Shown in pieces: positions 26,189-34,555 of a DNA stretch of 64,000 bases. Every line of letters starts with the position of its first letter. Positions within the stretch are counted from its first letter, which is position 1. Below the pieces are notes generated by a model. That model was not told the origin of the DNA. It saw nothing but the letters and a program-made list of their open reading frames with translations, and searched no databases. The position numbers and the translations under genes are program-made. The stretch lies in assembly GCF_000015265.1 (NCBI RefSeq), contig NC_008699.1:2728001-2792000 (forward strand). The letters are read 5' to 3'. This DNA comes from Nocardioides sp. JS614. GTDB lineage: Bacteria; Actinomycetota; Actinomycetes; Propionibacteriales; Nocardioidaceae.

Positions 26189-27772
26189 ATGCCCGAAGCA
26201 CACGAGCCCATCGAGGCTCATCACCTCAATGCGGACGAAGCCCACCTGGCGCGACTCGGGTACAAGCAGGAGCTCAACCGCTCCTGGTCCGGCTTCTCCA
26301 ACTTCGCGATCTCGTTCTCGATCATCTCGATCCTGGCCGGCTGCTTCACGACGTTCGGCCAGGCGTGGAACAACGGCGGCCCGATCGCGATCTCATGGGG
26401 TTGGCCGATCATCTCTGCCTTCATCCTGATCATCGGGTTCACGATGTCCGAGCTGGTCTCGGCGTACCCGACCTCCGGCGGCATCTACTGGTGGGCCTCC
26501 AAGATGGGCGGGCCCGCCGCCGGCTTCTTCACCGGCTGGCTCAACCTGATCGGGCTGCTCGCCGTCACCGCCTCCGTCGCCTACGGTTGCGCCACCTTCT
26601 TCGACCTCACCCTGAACACGCTCTCGTCGAGCTGGGCCGAGAACTACTCGCTCACCCGGGTCTTCGTGATCTTCGTGGTGATCCTGGCGGTCGCGGCGCT
26701 CCTCAACATCTTCAGCGGCCACCTGATGGCGGTGCTCAACAACATCTCGGTGTGGTGGCACGTCGCCGGCGCAGCTGCGGTCGTCCTGATCCTGGTGCTC
26801 GTCCCGGACGTCCACCAGAGCCTGGACTTCGTGTTCACCGACCGGGTCAACAACTCCGGATACGCCGAAGGTGCCGGCGGTGGCGGCACCTACTGGTTCC
26901 TGGTGCTGCCGCTCGGCTTCCTGCTCACGCAGTACACGATCACCGGGTTCGATGCGTCCGCCCACCTCTCGGAGGAGACGCAGGCCGCGTCGGAGGGCGC
27001 CGCGAAGGGCATCTGGAGGTCGATCTTCTACTCGGCGGTCGGCGGCTGGATCCTGCTGCTCGCGTTCCTCTTCGCAGTCCAGGACCCCGAGGCCGTGACC
27101 GCCGGCGGAGGCGGTGTCGACCTGATCTTCGGCCAGGCACTCGGCCAGAACTGGCACGTGCTCGTGCTGGCCATCTCGACGGCCGGACAGTTCTTCTGCA
27201 CCATCGCCTGCCTGACCAGCGCCTCGCGGATGACCTTCGCGTTCAGTCGCGACGGAGCGATCCCGGGCTCGCGTGTGTGGTCGAAGGTCTCCTCGACGAA
27301 GGTCCCGGCGAATGCCGTGCTGTTGGTGGCCGTCATCGGTGCACTGATCACGCTGCCCGCGTTGATCGAGGTCGACATCAACGGCGCCCCGGTGCCGATC
27401 GCGTTCTACGCGGTGGTCTCGGTGGCGGTCATCGGGCTCTACCTGGCGTTCCTCATCCCGATCTGGCTGCGCTGGCGGATGGGCGATGCGTTCGAGCCGG
27501 GGAGCTGGACGCTCGGCAAGAAGTACAAGTGGATGAACCTCATCGCGGTCGTCGAGATCGCCATCATCTCCGTGTACTTCATCCTGCCGTTCACCCCCGC
27601 CGCCGCACCGTGGAACGAGGACTTCTCCTGGAAGTTCGTGAACTACGCGCCGATCCTGACGTTCGGCACGCTGCTCCTGCTGACGATCTGGTGGCACGCG
27701 TCGGCGAAGAAGTGGTTCACCGGGCCCAAGCACACGATCGACCTGGAGGTCGTCGAGGCGTTCGACGACTGA
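26189..27772 (+). CDS. APC-family amino acid/amine permease
   Basis: 527-residue permease with about twelve membrane helices. The first helix region GFSNFAISFSIISILAGC and SAYPTSGGIYWW, then TGFDASAHLSEETQAAS, are typical of the APC superfamily branch that takes up GABA, choline, ethanolamine or amino acids. Start ATG 26189 has GGAAGGTG 5 nt upstream. It is followed without a gap by a choline-kinase-like gene and faces the FadR regulator, so it is the likely uptake system for the substrate of this cluster. Which amine is not visible from sequence. Confidence 0.9.
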   Translation: MPEAHEPIEAHHLNADEAHLARLGYKQELNRSWSGFSNFAISFSIISILAGCFTTFGQAWNNGGPIAISWGWPIISAFILIIGFTMSELVSAYPTSGGIYWWASKMGGPAAGFFTGWLNLIGLLAVTASVAYGCATFFDLTLNTLSSSWAENYSLTRVFVIFVVILAVAALLNIFSGHLMAVLNNISVWWHVAGAAAVVLILVLVPDVHQSLDFVFTDRVNNSGYAEGAGGGGTYWFLVLPLGFLLTQYTITGFDASAHLSEETQAASEGAAKGIWRSIFYSAVGGWILLLAFLFAVQDPEAVTAGGGGVDLIFGQALGQNWHVLVLAISTAGQFFCTIACLTSASRMTFAFSRDGAIPGSRVWSKVSSTKVPANAVLLVAVIGALITLPALIEVDINGAPVPIAFYAVVSVAVIGLYLAFLIPIWLRWRMGDAFEPGSWTLGKKYKWMNLIAVVEIAIISVYFILPFTPAAAPWNEDFSWKFVNYAPILTFGTLLLLTIWWHASAKKWFTGPKHTIDLEVVEAFDD

Positions 27773-28690
27773 GTGGACCAGACACCTGCCCTGGACCGCC
27801 TCGCCTGCCTGGCGGGGCGGTCCTGGCGGCTCGAGGAGCTGCCCGGCGGGCTGACCAACGTCAACCTCCACGTCGTCACCGAGGACCGGGGGCCTCGGCT
27901 CGACCTGGTGGTGCGGTGCTCCCAGGGCGACCCGGAGCTGCTCGGGATCGACCGCGACGCCGAGGCCGCGCACACCGAGGTCGCGGCGGCGACCGGGGTG
28001 GCCGCCGGAGTGGTCGAGTACCGGCCCGACCTCGGCCTGCTGGTGATCGAGTTCCTCGAGGGGAAGGCGCTGGTGAACGCCGACTTCGCGGACCCCGGCG
28101 TGGTCACGCGCGCTGCCGCGTCCTGCCGGGTGCTGCACGCCGGCCCGGCCTTCGGCACCGACTTCGACATGTTCGCTCGGCAGGCCGACTACCTGCGCAC
28201 GGCCCGCGACCACGGCTACCGCGTCCCGGCGGACTACGAGGACCACGCCGACGCGTGGGCCGACGTACGCCGCGCCCTCGCGGCGACACCGCACCCCCGG
28301 GTTCCCTGCAACAACGACCTGCTGGCCGCGAACTTCATCGATGACGGCGACCGGGTCTGGCTGATCGACTACGAGTACTCCGGCAACAACGAGGCCGCCT
28401 TCGAGCTCGGCAACACCGCGACCGAGTGCGGCTTCTCGCTCGACCAGGTCGAGGCGTACGTGGCGGCCTACTTCGGGTCGCCGACGCCCGCCGACCTGGC
28501 CCGGGTCCGCCTGCAGATGCTCTGCAGCGAGTACGGGTGGTCGCTGTGGGGCTTCATCCAGGAGGCCGTGAGCCCGATCGAGTTCGACTTCCACGCCTGG
28601 GGCATGGAGCGCTACGAGAAGGCGGTCGCGACCTTCCGCGGACCCGATCTCGCGGGACTGCTGGCCGACGTGGCCCAGGACGGTGGTTGA
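27773..28690 (+). CDS. choline/ethanolamine-kinase-like phosphotransferase
   Basis: 305-residue APH/choline-kinase-fold protein. The N-lobe starts ELPGGLTNVNLHVV. The catalytic loop is PCNNDLLAANFI, where the family histidine or second residue is Asn, followed by VWLIDYEYSGNNEAAFELGN, the choline-kinase version of the Mg loop. The Asp and Asn needed for phosphotransfer are present. GTG 27773 abuts the permease stop, so both are co-translated. Substrate may be choline or ethanolamine, given the permease and GlnA4-like genes (inference). The stop codon is inside the left arm of an intergenic hairpin (28681-28721). Confidence 0.8.
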   Translation: MDQTPALDRLACLAGRSWRLEELPGGLTNVNLHVVTEDRGPRLDLVVRCSQGDPELLGIDRDAEAAHTEVAAATGVAAGVVEYRPDLGLLVIEFLEGKALVNADFADPGVVTRAAASCRVLHAGPAFGTDFDMFARQADYLRTARDHGYRVPADYEDHADAWADVRRALAATPHPRVPCNNDLLAANFIDDGDRVWLIDYEYSGNNEAAFELGNTATECGFSLDQVEAYVAAYFGSPTPADLARVRLQMLCSEYGWSLWGFIQEAVSPIEFDFHAWGMERYEKAVATFRGPDLAGLLADVAQDGG

Positions 28691-28721
28691 GGTGCGAGCG
28701 AAGCGAGCCTCGAGACCACCG
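28681..28721. repeat. hairpin repeat, copy 2 of the GAGCGAAGCGAG family
   Basis: CGGTGGT (28681-28687) pairs with ACCACCG (28715-28721) and GAGG (28689-28692) with CCTC (28708-28711), around a loop TGCGAGCGAAGCGAG. It contains the TGA stop (28688-28690) of the kinase-like gene and precedes the FAD/GcvT gene, so it may terminate or attenuate. Confidence 0.75.
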
Positions 28722-28752
28722 GCCCACCGTGTCGCGCGAGGGGCCGGTACCG

Positions 28753-31167
28753 GTGGCTGACCTTCCTGGGCGGGCCCGCGTCGTGGTCGTCGGCGGTGGC
28801 GTGATCGGTGCCTCGGTCGCCTATCACCTCACCGGGCTCGGCTGGACCGACGTGCTGCTGCTCGAGCAGGGCACCCTCTCGTGCGGCACCACCTGGCACG
28901 CGGCCGGGCTGGTCGGGCCGCTGCGCGCGTCCGAGAGCGGCACCCGGCTGGTGCAGTACTCGGCCGAGCTGTACGCCGCCCTCGAGGCGGAGACCGGCCT
29001 CGCGACCGGCTACCGCAACGTCGGTGGGGTGATCGTCGCGCGGACGCCCGAGCGGCTGGTGCAGCTGCGCCGGACGGCAGCGAACGCCGCGGCCTACGAC
29101 CTGCCCTGCGAGCTGGTGTCGCCGGCCCGGGCCCAGGAGCTCTGGCCACCGATGCGGGTCGACGACCTGCTCGGCGCGATCTGGCTGCCCGGCGACGGCA
29201 AGGTGAACCCCACTGACCTCACCCAGTCACTGGCGAAGGGCGCCCGGCAGCGCGGCGCACGGATCGCCGAGCGGACCCGGGTCACCGGCTTCACCGTGGC
29301 GGAGGGCGCCGCCGGCCGCCGCGTCACCGGGGTCGTCACCGACCGCGGGACGATCGAGGCCGAGGTGGTCGTCAACTGCGCGGGCCAGTGGGCCAAGGCG
29401 CTCGGGGACCTGGTCGGCGTCACGATCCCGCTGCACTCCGCCGAGCACTTCTACGTGGTGACGGAGGCGGTCGCGGGCGCCCACCCCGACCTGCCGATCA
29501 TGCGCGACCCCGACGGCTGGACGTACTTCAAGGAGGAGACCGGCGGGCTCGTCGTCGGCGGCTTCGAGCCGGAGGCCAAGCCGTGGCGCTCGCCCGACGA
29601 CCTGCCCCACCCCTTCGAGTTCCAGCTGCTCGACGAGGACTGGGAGCACTTCTCGGTGCTGATGGACGAAGCCCTGCGGCGGATTCCCGTGCTCGAGGAG
29701 ACCGGCATCCGGAAGTTCTACAACGGCCCGGAGTCGTTCACGCCCGACAACCAGTTCCTGCTCGGCGAGGCGCCGGGACTGCGCGGCTACTTCGTGGGAG
29801 CGGGCTTCAACTCGGTCGGCATCGCCTCGGCGGGCGGCGCCGGTCGGGCGCTCGCGGAGTGGATCGTCGCCGGTGAGCCGCAGGACGACCTGGTGGGGGT
29901 CGACATCCGCCGGTTCGCGCCGTTCCAGGCCGACACCGGGTGGCTGCGCTCGCGGGTCGCCGAGGTGCTCGGGCTGCACTACGCGCTGCCGTGGCCCAAC
30001 CGCGAGCTCGAGACCGGCCGGCCGCAGCGCTGCTCCCCGTTGTACGAACGCACTGCGGCCGCGGGCGCGCTGTTCGGCACCCGGATGGGCTGGGAGCGGC
30101 CCAACGTCTTCGGCCCGCCGGGAGCCCGGCTGGACTACTCCTGGGGGAAGCCGGCCTGGCTGCCGTGGTCGGCGGCCGAGCAGCGAGCCGCCCGGACCGG
30201 CGTGGCCGTGTTCGACCAGACCTCGTTCTCGAAGTACGTCGTGGCCGGGCCGGGCGCCCTGGCCGGCCTGCAGTGGGTGTGCGCCGCCGACGTCGACGTT
30301 CCGGTCGGCCGTTGCGTCTACACGCCGTTCCTGAACGAGCGCGGCACCTACGAGGCAGACCTGACGGTCACCAGGACCGGACCGGAGGAGTTCCTCCTCG
30401 TCTCCAGCTCCGCGACCACCGTCCGCGACCTGGACTGGCTGGCCCGGCACGGCGTCCCTGCCGAGGACGTCACCGAGCGGTACGCCGTGCTGGGCGTGAT
30501 GGGCCCGCGGGCCCGGAGTCTCCTGGCCGCGTGCTCGCCGGACGACTGGTCCGAGGAGGGCTTCGCGTTCGCGACCAGCCGCGAGGTCACCGTCGGCGGT
30601 GTGCTGCTGCGCGCGACCCGGATGACCTACGTCGGTGAGCTCGGCTGGGAGCTGACGATCCCGGTCGCGGATGCGGTCACCGTCTACGACGCCGTCCGGG
30701 CGGGCGGAGCAGTGGATGCCGGCTACTACGCGATCGAGTCGCTACGCCTCGAGAAGGGCTACCGCGCGTTCGGTCGCGAGCTCACCCCGGACCTGGGGCC
30801 GGTCGAGGCGGGCCTGGTCTTCGCCACCGGGCTGGCCGGCGACGGGGACTTCCTCGGCCGGACGGCTCTGAGGGAGCACCGCGCGGCGCTGGCGGACGGG
30901 GGTCCCCGGCGACGGGTGGTCTCCCTCGTCCTCGAGTCGCTCGAGCCGATGCTCTGGGGTGGCGAGCTGCTGCTGCGCGACGGCGACCCCGCGGGCCAGG
31001 TCACCAGCGCCGCGTGGGGCGAGACCGTCGGCTCCTGCGTCGGGCTCGCCCTCCTGCGGGCCGACGGCCCGGTGACGGCCACCACGCTGGCGAGCGGCGG
31101 GTTCGAGGTCGACGTCGCGGGGGAGCGGTACGCCGTGCGGGTCTCGCTGCAGGCACCGCTGGCCTGA
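28753..31167 (+). CDS. FAD-dependent dehydrogenase fused to GcvT-like domain
   Basis: 804-residue protein like dimethylglycine/sarcosine dehydrogenases. The N-terminal FAD-binding DAO domain (ARVVVVGGGVIGASVAYHL, then GTTWHAAGLV, the flavin-linked His region) runs to about residue 390. The C-terminal half is a GcvT-type tetrahydrofolate-binding domain (FDQTSFSKYVVAG, VMGPRAR, MTYVGELGWEL, ESLRLEKGYRAFGREL). Such enzymes oxidatively remove N-methyl groups and hand formaldehyde to tetrahydrofolate. Start is GTG 28753 with GAGGGG upstream; GTG 28729 would add 8 residues. It suggests that methylated amines (betaine, dimethylglycine, sarcosine) are handled by this cluster (inference). Confidence 0.87.
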   Translation: MADLPGRARVVVVGGGVIGASVAYHLTGLGWTDVLLLEQGTLSCGTTWHAAGLVGPLRASESGTRLVQYSAELYAALEAETGLATGYRNVGGVIVARTPERLVQLRRTAANAAAYDLPCELVSPARAQELWPPMRVDDLLGAIWLPGDGKVNPTDLTQSLAKGARQRGARIAERTRVTGFTVAEGAAGRRVTGVVTDRGTIEAEVVVNCAGQWAKALGDLVGVTIPLHSAEHFYVVTEAVAGAHPDLPIMRDPDGWTYFKEETGGLVVGGFEPEAKPWRSPDDLPHPFEFQLLDEDWEHFSVLMDEALRRIPVLEETGIRKFYNGPESFTPDNQFLLGEAPGLRGYFVGAGFNSVGIASAGGAGRALAEWIVAGEPQDDLVGVDIRRFAPFQADTGWLRSRVAEVLGLHYALPWPNRELETGRPQRCSPLYERTAAAGALFGTRMGWERPNVFGPPGARLDYSWGKPAWLPWSAAEQRAARTGVAVFDQTSFSKYVVAGPGALAGLQWVCAADVDVPVGRCVYTPFLNERGTYEADLTVTRTGPEEFLLVSSSATTVRDLDWLARHGVPAEDVTERYAVLGVMGPRARSLLAACSPDDWSEEGFAFATSREVTVGGVLLRATRMTYVGELGWELTIPVADAVTVYDAVRAGGAVDAGYYAIESLRLEKGYRAFGRELTPDLGPVEAGLVFATGLAGDGDFLGRTALREHRAALADGGPRRRVVSLVLESLEPMLWGGELLLRDGDPAGQVTSAAWGETVGSCVGLALLRADGPVTATTLASGGFEVDVAGERYAVRVSLQAPLA

Positions 31168-31253
31168 CCGCTCGGGCCGGGATGTGGTACCGGTCGCCGC
31201 CCGCATGGCCGGCAGCGTAGGTGCCGTGCCGTGGTTGCTGGTGCAATGGGGTG

Positions 31254-31676
31254 ATGACGACGCGGTCCCGGCCGGCACGGGTCGAGGACGTGCACGAGCT
31301 GGCGCGCGCCATGCCGCACGTGACCGTGTACCCCGGCACCGAGCACAAGCCCGTCTACCAGGTCGGCGGCAAGTCGTTCGTGTTCTTCCGCAACCCACGG
31401 CCCGACGCCACCGACCCCGAGACAGGGGAGCGGTACGACGACGTCATCGTGTTCTGGGTGGCCGACGAGGGCGACAAGCTCGCCTTGGTGCAGGACGACT
31501 CCTCGCCGTTCTTCACGACGCCGCACTTCGACGGTCACCTCTCGGTCCTGCTGCGGGCCGGCCGCCTCGGCGAGATCACCTATGACGAGCTCGCCGAGGT
31601 GGTGCAGGACGCCTGGCTCTCGCGGGCCTCGGCCGCCCGGCGGTCGCGTTGGCTCAGGGAGCACCCACCGGGCTGA
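31254..31676 (+). CDS. MmcQ/YjbR-like protein
   Basis: 140-residue small protein of the MmcQ/YjbR (DUF419) fold. It shows the family order: N-terminal helix HELARAMPHVTVYPG, YQVGGKSFVFFRNP, the strand DVIVFWVADEGDKLALVQD and FFTTPHFDGHLSVLLR, then a C-terminal helix EITYDELAEVVQDAWLSRAS. The fold resembles DNA-binding CyaY-like domains, but a function is not established. ATG 31254 directly follows an in-frame GTG at 31251. The 3' end overlaps the convergent EamA gene by 23 bp. Confidence 0.85.
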   Translation: MTTRSRPARVEDVHELARAMPHVTVYPGTEHKPVYQVGGKSFVFFRNPRPDATDPETGERYDDVIVFWVADEGDKLALVQDDSSPFFTTPHFDGHLSVLLRAGRLGEITYDELAEVVQDAWLSRASAARRSRWLREHPPG

Positions 31677-32604
31677 GGTCCTCCGTCGGTCGCAGCGCGA
31701 CGACGGCCGCCAGGATCAGGACACCCCCGGCGAGCGCCGGCCAGGGCAGCCGTTCGCCCAGCAGCACCGCGGCGAGCAGGGCCGCCGAGAGCGGCTCCAC
31801 CAGGGTCGCGATGGTGGCCGCCGAGCCCGACGTGGTGCGCAGTCCGGCGTACAGGAGGCCGTACGACAGCGCCATCGTCGCGACGCCGAGGTAGATCAGC
31901 AACGTCGTGGAGACCGGGTCGGAGCTGAGCACCGGCTCCCCCCGCGCGGCCGCGACCGCGAAGAACGGGAGCAGGAGGATCGCACCGGCACCGGTCGCGC
32001 AGGTGGTCAGGGCGACCGGGTCGACCCGCTTGGCCAGGGTGTGCCCGAGCACCGTGGTCGCGGCGTAGGTCACGCCGGCCAGCACCGCGAGCAGCAGCCC
32101 GAGGGTGGGGTCGTCGCCGGGGGCGTCGGCGCGGTCGCCGGCCGTGCCGCTGATCAGGAGCAGCCCGCCGAGTGCCGCAGCCAGCACGAGGACCTCCCGG
32201 GCCGACGGGGTCGACCGTTCGACCAGGTGCTCCCAGCCGGCGGCCAGGACCGGCGCGAGGCCCAGGGAGACGACGGTGGCCACGCTGACGCCGACCATCA
32301 GCACGGAAAGGAAGTACAGGCCCTGGTAGGCGGCGGTGCCGCCGCCCACGAGCACGGCCAGGACGGGGTGCGCGCGCAGCGCCGCGCGCGTCCTGGCCCA
32401 CCGGCCGGTGAGGGCGGAGAAGGCGATCAGCGCCGCCGCGGCGAGCGCCATCCGCCAGGCGCTCACCGTCATCGCCCCGAGCCCGTCGCGCTCGTGCAGG
32501 ACGGTGACGACCAGGCCGCCCGTTCCCCACAGCACCCCGGCCGCGAACACCTGCAGCAGCCCGATGCGCACGCTCGGCAGCTCGCGCCGCAGGGTCGCCG
32601 TCAC
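31654..32604 (-). CDS. EamA-family (DMT) transporter
   Basis: 316-residue drug/metabolite transporter with about ten membrane helices and two EamA repeats. The first runs from LLQVFAAGVLWGTGGLVV, the second from LLLAVLAGVTYAATTVLG, and each ends with a conserved Gly/Pro-rich helix (SLGLAPVLAAGWEHL, LVEPLSAALLAAVLLGERL). Members export amino acids or metabolites; the substrate is unknown. GTG 32604 is fixed by TAGGTT ending 6 nt upstream. A DasR-like palindrome lies 115 bp further upstream, between this gene and the divergent surface-protein gene. Confidence 0.9.
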   Translation of the reverse strand: MTATLRRELPSVRIGLLQVFAAGVLWGTGGLVVTVLHERDGLGAMTVSAWRMALAAAALIAFSALTGRWARTRAALRAHPVLAVLVGGGTAAYQGLYFLSVLMVGVSVATVVSLGLAPVLAAGWEHLVERSTPSAREVLVLAAALGGLLLISGTAGDRADAPGDDPTLGLLLAVLAGVTYAATTVLGHTLAKRVDPVALTTCATGAGAILLLPFFAVAAARGEPVLSSDPVSTTLLIYLGVATMALSYGLLYAGLRTTSGSAATIATLVEPLSAALLAAVLLGERLPWPALAGGVLILAAVVALRPTEDLSPVGAP

Positions 32605-32610
32605 GGGGGA

Positions 32611-32616
32611 AACCTA
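32611..32616 (-). promoter_or_regulatory. -10 box TAGGTT of the EamA gene
   Basis: Minus-strand TAGGTT, 6 nt before GTG 32604: a leaderless arrangement. Confidence 0.45.
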
Positions 32617-32716
32617 GTCGCTGCGGCGACCCCGGCCCCGGAACCGGGGTTCGTCGGGGGCCGGGTATCGGCCTGCAGCCCTCCGACGACTCCTTCGCCA
32701 CCGCCGGCGTGACCCA

Positions 32717-32736
32717 CCACTGGTATAGACCAGTGG
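32717..32736. promoter_or_regulatory. perfect palindrome containing a DasR/dre-like site
   Basis: CCACTGGTATAGACCAGTGG has perfect 8-bp arms around ATAG. The core ACTGGTATAGACCAGT (32719-32734) differs by one base from the dre consensus ACTGGTCTAGACCAGT bound by DasR-type GntR regulators of N-acetylglucosamine metabolism. It is in the divergent region between EamA and the surface-protein gene. Confidence 0.6.
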
Positions 32737-32837
32737 ACCAGACCGGGACGAGCAGGTTTCCGGGGAGTAACAACCGGCAACACCACCTCCGTCGGGGGAC
32801 GAACCGCCGCACCGCGGCCTGGACAACGGAGCACACG

Positions 32838-33881
32838 ATGGGGAACTCGGTACGCCTGCGCGCTCTCGCGCTGGTCACCACGGGCCTGCTCGGGCTCGGC
32901 TCGCTCGGGGGCGTGGCCCTCGCCGCGGCCGCTCCCACGGGTGACCCCGCCGACCAGGGTAGGCACCTCGGCCAGGGCCAGGATCCGGGACCCGGCCACG
33001 CGGTGGGCGACCAGTCGGGCCAGGATCGGAGCGACCAGGCGAAGGGCGATCGCGGCAACCACGGCCGCCCGGGCGACCCCGGCCACCAGGGCAAGCACGC
33101 CGGCCAGTCGCACGCGCCCGGCCAGCAGGGCGAGCGCGGCGGGTCCGGAGCCGCCGGCGACGACCCGCTGGGCAACAACGGGACCGTGAAGATCGCCGAG
33201 CTCGGCGAGCTCGACGGGATCCCGAACAACACCGCGCACCCCGGCTGCACCTTCCAGGTCGAGTGGTACGGGTTCGACGGCGGCTCCGACGTCGTCTCGA
33301 CAGTCACCTTCGCGATGCAGGCACCGACGTCCGACGCGATGGTCACGGTCGACGGACCCAGCCAGGTGCCGGTCGGCGAGGACGCCGCGACGGGCGCGGG
33401 CACGGACACCGGTCTCGACGCGGCCCAGGCCTACACCCTCTCCTTCGACGGCGCCCCGCACTCGAAGCAGGGCTACCACGTGCGGCTCACCGTCGCGACC
33501 CCGCGCTCGCGGGGCAACGACACCAAGTCGAAGCTCTTCTGGGTCGCGCCGTGCGCGCCGGCGACCTCCGGCTCGGTCGCCGGTGCCGGTGCTGGCCTCG
33601 AGGGCAGGGCGCCCGGCGTGGCCAGCGGCACCGCGGCCAACGGTGGTCGCGGGGTCGGCGCCGTCCAGGGCGTGCTCGGCGAGACGTACGCCGCCGACAG
33701 CGCCGCCGGGAGCGTTGCCGCCGCGGCCGCCGACGAGACGGCCGTCCCGACGGCCGTCGAGGCGGGCGAGGACTCGCTGCTCCCGACGTGGGCGCAGAAC
33801 CCGCTCCCGCTGACCCTGGTCTCGCTCGTGCTCGTGCTGGCCGGCGCGGGGATCGTGCTGCGGAACCGGTCGCGTGTCTGA
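32838..33881 (+). CDS. secreted, membrane-anchored surface protein
   Basis: 347-residue extracellular protein. A signal peptide is visible (basic N-terminus, hydrophobic 10-29, cleavage near AAA-APTG). Next is a low-complexity stretch rich in Gly, Gln, Asp and His (about 36-105), then a folded domain (about 115-240) with only two cysteines, Cys137 and Cys239, which could form a disulphide. The C-terminus has LPTWA (315-319), a membrane helix (about 323-341) and the basic tail RNRSRV. This resembles a sortase substrate but lacks LPxTG. The gene is 32 nt before a class F sortase gene, so it may be its substrate. I do not recognise the domain. Confidence 0.75.
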   Translation: MGNSVRLRALALVTTGLLGLGSLGGVALAAAAPTGDPADQGRHLGQGQDPGPGHAVGDQSGQDRSDQAKGDRGNHGRPGDPGHQGKHAGQSHAPGQQGERGGSGAAGDDPLGNNGTVKIAELGELDGIPNNTAHPGCTFQVEWYGFDGGSDVVSTVTFAMQAPTSDAMVTVDGPSQVPVGEDAATGAGTDTGLDAAQAYTLSFDGAPHSKQGYHVRLTVATPRSRGNDTKSKLFWVAPCAPATSGSVAGAGAGLEGRAPGVASGTAANGGRGVGAVQGVLGETYAADSAAGSVAAAAADETAVPTAVEAGEDSLLPTWAQNPLPLTLVSLVLVLAGAGIVLRNRSRV

Positions 33882-33913
33882 CTCCAGCGCACCACGGCTG
33901 ACCCCGCCCGACC

Positions 33914-34555
33914 ATGCCTGAGCTCGGGACGCGGAGGGCGCCCACCCGCCGCCACCCCGCGTGGGTGGCGGCGGCCGGCGCCGCGCTGCTGGCCGCCGGC
34001 GCCGCCCTCTGGTGGGCGCAGGCGACCCGCACCCAGGCCCTGACCGCGGACCCGGCTGCCCGGGCGGCCGAGCGGCCGGCCACCGGCGCCGTCGCCGAGC
34101 CGGTCCGCGCTCCCCGCGAGCCGGGGGCGCCGCAGCGCATCCGGATCCCGGCCCTGCGGGTGGACGCCCCGGTGCTCCCGGTGCGGGCGCCCGGACGAAC
34201 ACTGGTGCCGCCCAGCGACCCGCTCCGGCTCGGCTGGTGGGCCGACGGCGCCAAGCCGGGCGCGACCACCGGCAGCGCGCTGGTGGCCGGGCACACGGTC
34301 CACGACGGAGGCGGAGCACTCGACCACCTCGAGGACCTCGAGCGCGGTGACGCGGTCGTGGTCCGCACCGACAAGAGCACGATCCGCTACGAGGTGCGCC
34401 GCGTCCGGGTCTACAGCAAGGGGGCCATCGCCGAGCACGCCACCGAGCTGTTCAGCCAGCGGGTGCCCGGCCGCCTGGTCCTGGTCACCTGCGAGGACTG
34501 GGACGGCGAGCGCTACCTGAGCAACGTCGTGGTCACCGCGACGCCGGCCGGGTAG
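33914..34555 (+). CDS. class F sortase
   Basis: 213-residue sortase. An N-terminal membrane helix (about 16-34) anchors the catalytic domain (from about 72, RIRIPALRVDAPVLPV). The active-site triad is His127 in VAGHTV, Cys193 in LVTCEDW and Arg200 in ERYLSN. The compact domain and sequence around Cys (VTCE) place it in class F, a common actinobacterial class with poorly known substrates. ATG 33914 begins 32 nt after the surface-protein stop, which suggests one transcript. It probably attaches or processes the protein encoded just upstream. Confidence 0.88.
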   Translation: MPELGTRRAPTRRHPAWVAAAGAALLAAGAALWWAQATRTQALTADPAARAAERPATGAVAEPVRAPREPGAPQRIRIPALRVDAPVLPVRAPGRTLVPPSDPLRLGWWADGAKPGATTGSALVAGHTVHDGGGALDHLEDLERGDAVVVRTDKSTIRYEVRRVRVYSKGAIAEHATELFSQRVPGRLVLVTCEDWDGERYLSNVVVTATPAG

